Part shown: positions 1 to 5,625 of the stretch, in pieces
Numbering within the stretch: the first letter of the stretch is position 1
How the letters are laid out: the number at the start of each line of letters is the position of its first letter
DNA from: a bacterium
Lineage (GTDB): Bacteria; JAMCPX01
DNA: 6,253 nucleotides
Reading direction: 5' to 3'
NCBI GenBank assembly: GCA_021789095.1
Contig: JAJYJX010000135.1
Coordinates: 1 to 6,253, forward strand
Notes under the pieces: generated by a model
Seen by the model: only the letters and a program-made list of their open reading frames with translations
What the model was told of the DNA's origin: nothing
The model's database searches: none
Position numbers and translations under genes: made by a program

Positions 1-348
1 GTAGAACACGCCAAAGACTGTTCCCCCGATGCCTGATAACGCTGCTTTATTATCCTTCTCAAAAAGGCCGATAAAGAGTATAAACAAAAATACTCCAATG
101 AGTATCAGGAAATAATTGTGCATAAAGTAAGCAGAAAATATAATTAAAAGTCCTGATATATAGCCGGATATTTTAAGTGGTCTGTATCCCCTTAATTCCA
201 TAATATTGAAAAACTCCCATAACCCGACGATTGTAACAAATGCCACAATTGTTAGTAATACATATCCTCCCTTTATGAGTGCGAAAACAAGTATTGGGAC
301 ACCGACAACGGCAGTCGATATCCTTTTTGGCAACTCGCCCATTTTCAT
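1..348 (-). CDS. cdsA: Phosphatidate cytidylyltransferase, N-terminal part (cut by window edge)
   Basis: This is the first 116 codons of a very hydrophobic protein that continues past the left edge; the family is usually about 260-290 residues. CdsA enzymes make CDP-diacylglycerol from phosphatidic acid and CTP at the inner membrane, the branch point of phospholipid synthesis. The N-terminus has the family look: LPKRISTAVVGVPIL at about residues 6-20, then WEFFNI at 44-49, and a GTVFGVFY stretch at 109-116. Hydrophobic segments lie at roughly 11-25, 28-48, 61-76 and 78-95. The C-terminal catalytic signature is outside the window, so activity cannot be judged. I chose the ATG at 348 because GGAG (358-355) sits 6 nt upstream and because this start forms an ATGA overlap with the kinase stop; a second ATG at 342 would leave 12 nt. 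In many bacteria cdsA follows uppS; here it follows a kinase gene. Confidence 0.82.
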   Translation of the reverse strand, partial: MKMGELPKRISTAVVGVPILVFALIKGGYVLLTIVAFVTIVGLWEFFNIMELRGYRPLKISGYISGLLIIFSAYFMHNYFLILIGVFLFILFIGLFEKDNKAALSGIGGTVFGVFY

Positions 349-1709
349 ATTTCGCTCCGGTGTTTTTTTATGTGTTCAATCATCTCTGAAGCGTCCTGAT
401 ATCTTTGTTTCCTGTCTTTCGCAAGTCCTTTCATTATTGCTTCATCAAGCCAGGCTGGTATAGTAACCAGTGAAGAAGGATGCGGCGGCATTGTACGTAT
501 TTGTTTCGCTAGTATGTCCGCTGTTGGACCGGCAAATGCCGTAACACCCGTAACAAGTTCATATAAAACCATTGAGAATGAGTATATATCACTGCGTTCA
601 TCCGTATCCTCCCCCGATGCCTGCTCCGGAGACATATACATGGGTGAACCCATTACCGTACCTGCTATCGTGAGTGATGAATTCCCAACTAACTTCGCAA
701 GGCCGAAGTCCGCTACTTTTATGATATCGTCTTTTCTTACCATGATATTCATAGGTTTTAAATCCCTGTGAATGATCTTCATGCTATGTGCATACTCAAT
801 TCCTTTAAGGATCTGCAATGCGTAATCAAGTGTAGTGTTTATTGGCGGCCTTGAGGATCTCAATAACTTATCAAGTGATACACCATCTACAAATTCCATG
901 GTATAGTATAAAGTGTCTTCATCATCAATAATATCATAAAGCTGTATAATGTTGGGATGCGTTAGCTTTGCCAGTAATTTTGCCTCCCTGAAAAATCTCT
1001 CTTTTAACTCCTTATCGTCCGCAAACCTGACGGGGAGTTCCTTGATTGCTATCTGTCTTTCAAGGGTTATATCCTCTGAAAGCCATACAACGCCCATCCC
1101 GCCCTGTCCGAGTTTCCTGATCTTTTTATATCTGTTAGCAATATATTCTTTGTTATTTATTGTTTTTTTTACAACTGTATTATCAATATCCACGGTTTTA
1201 ATTCGCCTGTCTGGTTTTGCTTTGGAGATCGATATGGAAGACGATAGAGAAGATCTTATTTTCTCAATTCTTTCATTTATCCTTTTGAGCGTTTCCCTGT
1301 TTATGCTGAGTGACGAAGCAATTTTAAGGTTGTAGAAAGCAAGGGATAAATCATTACCGGCTTCTGCATCATCGGCCTTTTTTAACGCATTTATCAATAA
1401 ATAATCCGCTTCTTCCAGAGTTGGTTTTATAAGAATTATCATCCACAAACCCGCGGCAGAGATTGCAGCAAGATAAAAATATGTAGACCATTTGTCGTAT
1501 AGGGTAAGCCATTTATCCGAATGGCTATTTTCACTAAAAATTCCAAAAAAACTTTTTTTTGTTTCAGGTGGGTATTTGTGTTTAAAATAAAATGTTAAAC
1601 CATATTTTATGCCTATAAATGAAACTATAATGAATATGTACACACGCACAGATTTGATCAGCCATAGTTTCACGATAGCGGGTTTCTTAGCAGCTTCTAT
1701 TTTATTCAT
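345..1709 (-). CDS. Membrane-anchored eukaryotic-type Ser/Thr protein kinase
   Basis: 454 residues. The kinase domain is C-terminal (about 194-450) and appears catalytically complete: glycine loop GQGGMG at 201-206, ATP-anchoring Lys223 in AIKEL, helix-C Glu242, catalytic HRDLKPMN at 314-321 (Asp316, Lys318, Asn321), metal-binding DFG at 334-336, activation loop with Thr347 and Thr351, P+1 segment GSPMYMSPEQ at 354-363, and Asp374 in SDIYSF. It is an RD kinase of the PknB/Hanks type, which phosphorylates Ser/Thr on proteins using ATP. Two predicted membrane segments lie at about 21-42 and 77-94, joined by a loop of about 35 residues, so the kinase domain is probably cytoplasmic. Residues 98-155 look helical, possibly a single TPR-like or coiled-coil unit, followed by a Ser-rich linker. 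There are no PASTA repeats or other sensor. The start overlaps the ymdB stop (ATGA, 1709-1706); its own Shine-Dalgarno is weak (AAGGAT about 12 nt upstream), so translation probably depends on coupling. The stop overlaps the cdsA start. Substrates are unknown. Confidence 0.93.
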   Translation of the reverse strand: MNKIEAAKKPAIVKLWLIKSVRVYIFIIVSFIGIKYGLTFYFKHKYPPETKKSFFGIFSENSHSDKWLTLYDKWSTYFYLAAISAAGLWMIILIKPTLEEADYLLINALKKADDAEAGNDLSLAFYNLKIASSLSINRETLKRINERIEKIRSSLSSSISISKAKPDRRIKTVDIDNTVVKKTINNKEYIANRYKKIRKLGQGGMGVVWLSEDITLERQIAIKELPVRFADDKELKERFFREAKLLAKLTHPNIIQLYDIIDDEDTLYYTMEFVDGVSLDKLLRSSRPPINTTLDYALQILKGIEYAHSMKIIHRDLKPMNIMVRKDDIIKVADFGLAKLVGNSSLTIAGTVMGSPMYMSPEQASGEDTDERSDIYSFSMVLYELVTGVTAFAGPTADILAKQIRTMPPHPSSLVTIPAWLDEAIMKGLAKDRKQRYQDASEMIEHIKKHRSEI

Positions 1710-2491
1710 AAATGTTCTTTTATCCTTATTATGGATAAAGATCTACCAGAATCCTCCGTTGTAATAACAACACCCTGCAGTTCTTCTTTGCCTTTTGCAA
1801 CATCCGCATGCCTTTGAACAGAAGTGGTAAATCTTGAAATGATCTGCTCCTTGTCCATACCGAGGACGCCGTCAACAACACCTGTCATACCTGCATCAGT
1901 TATATAGGCAGTTCCCTGCGGTAAAATGATTTCATCTGATGTCTGAACATGCGTATGAGTCCCTATCAAAGTTGTGATCTTGCCGTCCAGAAACCATCCC
2001 AGTGCCTGCTTTTCCGATGTCGCCTCTGCATGGAAATCGATAAGGATGTGTTTCAGATCGTGCTCCTCCTGTGTAATCCTGCTGATGGTATCTTGCGCTG
2101 CATGAAACGGGCATTGGGCAGGCGGCATAAATACCCTGCCTATGAGATTGATTACTCCAAGTGCGTGTACACCTGTTTTCTTAATTACTGCATACCCTTT
2201 GCCTGGTGCTGATGGAGATATGTTCATGGGCCTTATAACTGCATTGCTGCCGGACATATATGGTATGATTTCTTTGTGTTCCCATATATGGTTGCCTGTT
2301 GTTATAAGATCAACCCCCATATCCAGTAGTGCCCTGGCAATGTCGGGCGTTATACCATACCCTCCTGCAGAGTTTTCGCCGTTCGCTATGGTATAATTAA
2401 TGCTGTATTTTGATTTCAACGCGGGCAGCAGGGATAATGCTATATTTCTGCCTGGTTTGCCAACAATATCCCCTATGAACAGAATATTCAT
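1706..2491 (-). CDS. ymdB: YmdB-family metallophosphoesterase (TIGR00282 type)
   Basis: 261 residues, the normal length for the family. The di-metal centre of calcineurin-like phosphoesterases can be read directly: Asp8 in GDIVGKPGR, Glu39 and Asn40 in ANGENSAGG, Asn67 and His68 in TGNHIWEH, His154 in DFHAE, and His179 and His181 in GTHTHVQT. The C-terminal part also carries the family stretch ITDAGMTG (197-204). In Bacillus subtilis the homologue has been reported to hydrolyse 2',3'-cyclic nucleotides and to act with RNase Y in choosing between biofilm and motility gene expression; the same substrate here is an inference. No signal peptide is seen, so it should be cytoplasmic. The ATG at 2491 has AAAGGG 7 nt upstream. 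The gene lies 68 nt downstream of rny and overlaps the kinase gene by 4 nt, so all are probably co-transcribed. Confidence 0.95.
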   Translation of the reverse strand: MNILFIGDIVGKPGRNIALSLLPALKSKYSINYTIANGENSAGGYGITPDIARALLDMGVDLITTGNHIWEHKEIIPYMSGSNAVIRPMNISPSAPGKGYAVIKKTGVHALGVINLIGRVFMPPAQCPFHAAQDTISRITQEEHDLKHILIDFHAEATSEKQALGWFLDGKITTLIGTHTHVQTSDEIILPQGTAYITDAGMTGVVDGVLGMDKEQIISRFTTSVQRHADVAKGKEELQGVVITTEDSGRSLSIIRIKEHL

Positions 2492-2559
2492 ACTTATTCC
2501 CTTTATTAATAATTAAAGCTGCACAAGCACTTTGGAGCATCACAGAGCTTGAATAAGCG

Positions 2560-4122
2560 CTATTTTGCGTAGACAGAAGCTCTCGTCTCTCTTAAAACCG
2601 TAACCTTTATGGTCCCCGGATAACTCATTTCTTTCTCTATCCTGTCAGCAATCTGCTTGCTCAGCAAGACCACTTCATCGTCTGATACCTTATCAGGTGA
2701 AACTATTATTCTTATTTCCCTGCCTGCCTGTATAGCATACGCTTTTTCTATCCCGTCAAAAGAGGTTGACAACCTTTCAAGTTCCTGCAGTCTTTTAACA
2801 TAGGCTTCATACATCTCCCTGCGTGCACCTGGCCGCGCCGCTGAAAGTGCATCTGCAGACTGAAGCAGTATTCCAAGAAGGCTTGACGGCGTATCGTTAT
2901 GGTGTTGCTCTACCGCCTCCACAACCTTTGAAGGCTCCCCGTATTTCTTTGCAAGGTTTGCACCAATCACAGCATGTGATCCTTCCACCTCGTGATCAAC
3001 TGCCTTACCAATATCGTGCAATATACCCGCCCTTTTGGCATGCTTTATATTTAACCCGAGTTCTGCAGCCATTATGCTTAGTATGAATGCAACCTCCATT
3101 GAGTGCTGATAAACATTCTGTGCATAACTTGTCCTGTACTTAAGCCTGCCTATGAGTTTCACGAGTTCAGGATGTATGCCGTGCAGCCCAAGATCAAACA
3201 TTGCACGTTCGCCTGCTTCCTTCATACTTTTTTCTATCTCCTGTGATGTTTTGTTTACAATATCTTCTATCCTGCCGGGATGTATTCTTCCATCGGCTAT
3301 AAGTTTTTCTATTGAGAGTTTTGCTATTTCTCTTTTAACAGGATCGTGGCCCGATATTACAATTGCTTGCGGGGTATCATCTACAATTATATCAACACCT
3401 GTTGCTGCCTCTATTGCTCTGATATTTCTGCCTTCCCTGCCGATTATTCTGCCCTTTAGTTCGTCACTCGGCAGATCAACGGTTGTTACCGTATGTTCCT
3501 GTGCATATTCTCCCGAATATCTCTGTATAGCAGTGGAGATAATCTCCTTTGCCTTATTTTCAGCAGTCTGTTGGGCCTCTTCTTCAAGCTGTTTAAGCAT
3601 TTTCCCTATGTCATGTTTTGTCTGCTCCCTTACACTGTCCATCAACATCTGTTTGGCCTGTTCTGTGGAAAGTCCCGATACTCTCTGAAGCTCAAGATTG
3701 ATCTCGTTAAATTTTTTCTTGTACTCTTCTTCCCTGTTAGCCAAATTGCGCTCTGAAACGCTGATGTTTCTTTCCCTTCTGAAGATATCGGCTTCTTTTT
3801 TGCTTATGATATCTTCTTTTTTCTCAAGGTATTCCTCTTTCTGGAGCAACCTTTTTTCGAGGGAAACAAGCTCTTGCCTTCTATCCCTTGTTTCCTTTTC
3901 AAATTCCGCTCTTAGTTCAAGAAGATTATTCCTTGCATGAAGTGCGGCTTCCTTTTTAATGTACTCTGCCTGCTTCTTGGCTGTTTCCAGTATCTCCTGT
4001 GCTTTCTGTCCCGATTGTTTTATCTTTGATCTGCTGATAATCTTATTCAAATATGTAGCTATTAAATAGCCTGCTACAGTACCTGCAAGTCCTATACCAA
4101 CAGCAATTAATTTGTACATCAT
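2560..4122 (-). CDS. rny: Ribonuclease Y (endoribonuclease)
   Basis: 520 residues from the chosen start. RNase Y is a membrane-tethered endonuclease that initiates mRNA decay. Order of parts: one membrane segment at about residues 3-25; a long charged coiled coil at about 39-200; a KH RNA-binding domain with GRIIGREGRNIR at 224-235; and an HD domain with His340, the HD pair His369-Asp370 in LHDIGKAVDHE, His383, His407 and Asp424 in the ADALSAARPGARR stretch. These spacings and the length match the B. subtilis enzyme, whose catalytic HD pair is also near 368/369. The reading frame is open up to 4185, but the ATG at 4122 is favoured: AAGGAG (4136-4131) lies 8 nt upstream, it makes an ATGA overlap with the fau stop, and the upstream extension is polar and precedes the membrane anchor. 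ATG at 4119 is a possible alternative. It is followed by the functionally related ymdB. Confidence 0.97.
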   Translation of the reverse strand: MMYKLIAVGIGLAGTVAGYLIATYLNKIISRSKIKQSGQKAQEILETAKKQAEYIKKEAALHARNNLLELRAEFEKETRDRRQELVSLEKRLLQKEEYLEKKEDIISKKEADIFRRERNISVSERNLANREEEYKKKFNEINLELQRVSGLSTEQAKQMLMDSVREQTKHDIGKMLKQLEEEAQQTAENKAKEIISTAIQRYSGEYAQEHTVTTVDLPSDELKGRIIGREGRNIRAIEAATGVDIIVDDTPQAIVISGHDPVKREIAKLSIEKLIADGRIHPGRIEDIVNKTSQEIEKSMKEAGERAMFDLGLHGIHPELVKLIGRLKYRTSYAQNVYQHSMEVAFILSIMAAELGLNIKHAKRAGILHDIGKAVDHEVEGSHAVIGANLAKKYGEPSKVVEAVEQHHNDTPSSLLGILLQSADALSAARPGARREMYEAYVKRLQELERLSTSFDGIEKAYAIQAGREIRIIVSPDKVSDDEVVLLSKQIADRIEKEMSYPGTIKVTVLRETRASVYAK

Positions 4123-4694
4123 ATGATTTGCTCCTTTGTCCGTGTACCTGTCTCTGTGAAAATTATATCCACCGGGACATCCCATTCCTGACTGTGGATC
4201 TCATCCACTACACATCTATTGAATGAAAAACCCACCTTTATGGTATTTTTATTTAAGCTGCTAAGAAATCTATCATAGTAGCCTTTGCCGTATCCTATTC
4301 TATTTCCGTAACGATCAAAAGCAATAGCCGGCACAATAACCGCATCTATATCCTTTTCGGGATAAAACACCGGATGAACAGGTTCTTTTATTTTATATTT
4401 GCCGTGCTTGAGAGGCATATCCTTTGTATACACAACCGGATAAATTTTATCACTCTCACTCTCTATGTACGGCAGCAAAACGATTTTGTCATCATTAAAT
4501 GCCTTGGCGATTATTCCAGCTGTATCGGGTTCTTTATCGATTGACATATACAGCATTATGGAGCGCGAATTTTTATATATGGGGGATTCTAAAAACAATA
4601 ATTGTATCTCACTGCACAATTTCTTATACTTGACTGCGCTTATGGTTCTCCTGCATTTAAGGATGTCACTTCGTATAGCAAACTTATTACCCAT
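4119..4694 (-). CDS. fau: 5-formyltetrahydrofolate cyclo-ligase (MTHFS / YgfA family)
   Basis: 191 residues. The enzyme uses ATP to convert 5-formyltetrahydrofolate to 5,10-methenyltetrahydrofolate, returning this storage form to one-carbon metabolism in the cytoplasm. The family signature is plain: VPAIAFDRYGNRIGYGKGYY at about 121-140 followed by DRFL, containing the phosphate-binding GYGKGYYDR. The N-terminus has the usual basic stretch (Lys and Arg at about 5-16) and the C-terminus has WDVPVD at 171-176, where many homologues have His in place of Trp171. The frame is open upstream to 4799, but that part lies inside the predicted 6S RNA. ATG 4694 gives the usual family N-terminus and length. 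Its Shine-Dalgarno is poor (an A-rich run ending in AAGATCAC). The stop codon overlaps the rny start by 4 nt (ATGA). Position just downstream of zapA and a 6S-like RNA is the classic arrangement for this gene. Confidence 0.93.
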   Translation of the reverse strand: MGNKFAIRSDILKCRRTISAVKYKKLCSEIQLLFLESPIYKNSRSIMLYMSIDKEPDTAGIIAKAFNDDKIVLLPYIESESDKIYPVVYTKDMPLKHGKYKIKEPVHPVFYPEKDIDAVIVPAIAFDRYGNRIGYGKGYYDRFLSSLNKNTIKVGFSFNRCVVDEIHSQEWDVPVDIIFTETGTRTKEQII

Positions 4695-4714
4695 GTGATC
4701 TTTTTTGTGGACAG

Positions 4715-4885
4715 AAGAATACCTTACAATAGAACAAAGGTCCCCGCCAACATGCCGTGTGAATCCTTTTTCAGACCTGGTTTGCCAGGTGGAAGCCATT
4801 TTATTGCTTCATGCTTCCTCTTACTGGAGAGGCCTGCTATCCACAACAAGGGACAGCCTCCATTCTGAATATTTAAGGGTCTAGA
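4715..4885 (-). ncRNA. ssrS: 6S RNA (SsrS-like), ends approximate
   Basis: 6S RNA binds housekeeping sigma-factor RNA polymerase by mimicking an open promoter. Two lines support it here. First, synteny: the 229-nt gap lies between zapA and fau, the classic location of ssrS in many Proteobacteria. Second, the minus-strand transcript can fold into a long closing stem, with 4858-4866 pairing to 4731-4739 (nine pairs including G-U) and 4850-4854 pairing to 4740-4744 (five pairs), interrupted by a 3-nt bulge (4855-4857). A weaker outer stem joins 4874-4878 and 4722-4726. Inside is an asymmetric unpaired region, then a 7-bp stem (4839-4845 with 4758-4764) enclosing local hairpins at 4817-4832 and 4775-4790 and a possible pairing of 4813-4818 with 4791-4796. 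The size of about 160-180 nt fits 6S RNA. The folding was done by hand without energies; primary sequence is too divergent for me to recognise conserved blocks, and no clear promoter or terminator was found. Processing from a zapA-fau transcript is possible. Confidence 0.7.
4775..4790 (-). other. Perfect 6-bp hairpin inside the 6S-like RNA
   Basis: Arms ACCTGG and CCAGGT pair perfectly around a 4-nt CAAA loop on the minus strand. It lies in the 3' half of the terminal domain of the predicted 6S RNA. No T-tract follows, so it is not an intrinsic terminator; it is best read as a structural element of the RNA. Confidence 0.6.
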
Positions 4886-4923
4886 AAAATTTAGATCCAT
4901 CACGCGCAAGAGCAGGGACACTA

Positions 4924-5208
4924 TCATATCGATACCTTTGTTTCTATCATTTTTATCAACTCTTCAATTTTAGTTTCCAGATACTGGATCCTTTCTTTGT
5001 ATTTGTTTTCTGTTTTAAACAGCTCATCGGCGATATTCATTGCTGCAAGAATGGAAAGGATAGACGTATCAGAAATACTTGCATCATTTTTAGCAGCTTT
5101 AAGCTTCTCCTCCACATATGATGCGACCTTTTCAACATACTGTGGTTCATCCTCGCTCATAACCACGAGTTCTATACCAAGTATATTTATTGTGTAAGGT
5201 TTCTTCAA
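4924..5208 (-). CDS. zapA: Cell division protein ZapA
   Basis: 94 residues, the usual ZapA length. ZapA binds and bundles FtsZ filaments at midcell and stabilises the Z ring. Visible features are the N-terminal beta-rich head KKPYTINILGIELVVMSEDEP, with the typical ILG and the EPQYVEKVASYVEEKL helix, then the conserved stretch SILAAMNIADELFK at about 51-64 and a C-terminal coiled coil (about 62-92) used for tetramer formation. The start is a TTG at 5208: it restores the standard ZapA N-terminus, whereas the first ATG (codon 17) would remove the first beta hairpin, and an in-frame TAA lies just upstream. AAGG and AGGG motifs lie within 5220-5212. Only 12 nt separate it from the zapB-like gene, so the two are co-transcribed. 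The 6S-like RNA and fau follow. Confidence 0.93.
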   Translation of the reverse strand: MKKPYTINILGIELVVMSEDEPQYVEKVASYVEEKLKAAKNDASISDTSILSILAAMNIADELFKTENKYKERIQYLETKIEELIKMIETKVSI

Positions 5209-5220
5209 TATCCCTACCTT

Positions 5221-5424
5221 TTATAAATTAATTTCCCCCAGTGTATTTAGCATTTTATCAACCCTTGCTATTGCCTCCTGTTTGAACTGTAAAAGCTCAT
5301 CTCTTTCTTTCTTCATTTCTTCTACTTCTGTTTTTAACGAGTTATTTTCTTCCTTTAAGGAAATACATCTGTCTATCAGAATACTTATCTTGTTTTCGAG
5401 CTCGTTAACTTTATCAATCTCCAT
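5221..5424 (-). CDS. Small ZapB-like coiled-coil protein (TIGR02449-like)
   Basis: 67 residues, almost wholly one coiled coil, with a heptad pattern through ELENKISILIDRCISL, then KEENNSLK, and further charged helix to about residue 60. The C-terminal KQEAIARVDKMLNTLGEI resembles the end of small proteins annotated as TIGR02449 or ZapB-like, which commonly sit directly upstream of zapA. ZapB in Escherichia coli binds ZapA and builds a layer inside the Z ring; the neighbouring zapA here makes a ZapA partner role likely but not proven. The start is ATG 5424, because AAGGAG (5436-5431) sits exactly 6 nt upstream. A GTG at 5448 would add eight residues but would put this strong Shine-Dalgarno inside the coding region. 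It is the first gene of the minus-strand cluster. Confidence 0.8.
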   Translation of the reverse strand: MEIDKVNELENKISILIDRCISLKEENNSLKTEVEEMKKERDELLQFKQEAIARVDKMLNTLGEINL

Positions 5425-5527
5425 TCCTAACTCCTTTTCATATTCCACATATATATAATATCTTCATAATACGCCGGAATTAATAATGCAAGTGCAAAAT
5501 CAAACCGTATATCTGTTATATGAAGTC

Positions 5528-5561
5528 TTGCAGGACTTTATAAAAAACATTTAGCCTGCAA
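5528..5561. repeat. 7-bp inverted repeat upstream of the cytochrome promoter
   Basis: TTGCAGG (5528-5534) and CCTGCAA (5555-5561) are perfect inverted copies separated by 20 bp. The right arm ends 4 bp before the candidate -35 box at 5566. The left arm also overlaps a small hairpin-capable sequence (AAGTC at 5523-5527 with GACTT at 5534-5538). The position suits a transcription-factor site serving the cytochrome gene, the divergent zapB-like operon, or both. A 7-bp match can arise by chance in an intergenic region, so this is tentative. Confidence 0.4.
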
Positions 5562-5565
5562 ATTG

Positions 5566-5597
5566 TTGACAGCTTTTCAATGTTGCCTGAATATAAA
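5566..5597 (+). promoter_or_regulatory. Candidate sigma-70 promoter of the cytochrome gene
   Basis: A perfect consensus -35, TTGACA, lies at 5566-5571. The best -10 match, TATAAA, is at 5592-5597, but that gives a 20-bp spacer, longer than the usual 16-18. At normal spacing only poorer AT-rich hexamers are available (for example GAATAT at 5589). A long spacer often means the promoter needs an activator. A start at about 5604 would fall in the middle of the palindrome at 5598-5617. Confidence 0.42.
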
Positions 5598-5617
5598 CCT
5601 ATATTTTAAAATATAGG
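5598..5617. promoter_or_regulatory. Perfect 20-bp palindrome, probable operator
   Basis: CCTATATTTT followed directly by its exact reverse complement AAAATATAGG. It is a complete 10+10 bp palindrome with no spacer; the symmetry stops at both ends (A at 5597 faces A at 5618). It lies just after the candidate -10 and its last bases form the first half of the AGGAGG Shine-Dalgarno (5615-5620) of the cytochrome gene. A repressor dimer bound here would block transcription start. As RNA it could fold into an 8-bp AU-rich hairpin with a UUAA loop that covers half of the ribosome site, but only if transcription starts upstream of 5598. Confidence 0.6.
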
Positions 5618-5620
5618 AGG
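5615..5620 (+). promoter_or_regulatory. Strong Shine-Dalgarno of the cytochrome gene
   Basis: AGGAGG lies 5 nt before ATG 5626 and fixes that start. Its first three bases are shared with the right arm of the 20-bp palindrome, so ribosome access and the palindrome are physically linked. Confidence 0.85.
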
Positions 5621-5625
5621 AAAGC

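Noticed and set aside
2492-2559. Possible intrinsic terminator between rny and ymdB
   Set aside because: An AAGCT/AGCTT pairing exists, but the interior is mismatched and no T-tract follows on the minus strand; the genes are more likely one transcript.
3152-3688. 178-codon plus-strand frame opposite rny
   Set aside because: It is the antisense shadow of the rny KH and coiled-coil regions, with Ser/Ile/Leu-rich low-quality composition and no motifs.
4123-4185. Longer rny start at 4185
   Set aside because: The 21 extra residues precede the membrane anchor and overlap fau; ATG 4122 has a good Shine-Dalgarno and an ATGA overlap.
4695-4799. Longer fau start at 4799
   Set aside because: The extra 35 residues are not part of the family N-terminus and lie inside the 6S-like RNA; ATG 4694 gives the normal length.
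4715-4885. Signal recognition particle (4.5S) RNA instead of 6S RNA
   Set aside because: GGAAGC and CCAGGT words resemble SRP RNA fragments, but the conserved apical motif is not present in order and the location is that of 6S RNA.
4724-4927. 67-codon minus-strand open frame over the zapA-fau gap
   Set aside because: It coincides with the structured 6S-like RNA, has no recognisable protein features and overlaps the zapA stop; the RNA explanation is better.
5425-5448. GTG start at 5448 for the ZapB-like gene
   Set aside because: No Shine-Dalgarno upstream, while a strong AAGGAG sits 6 nt before ATG 5424.
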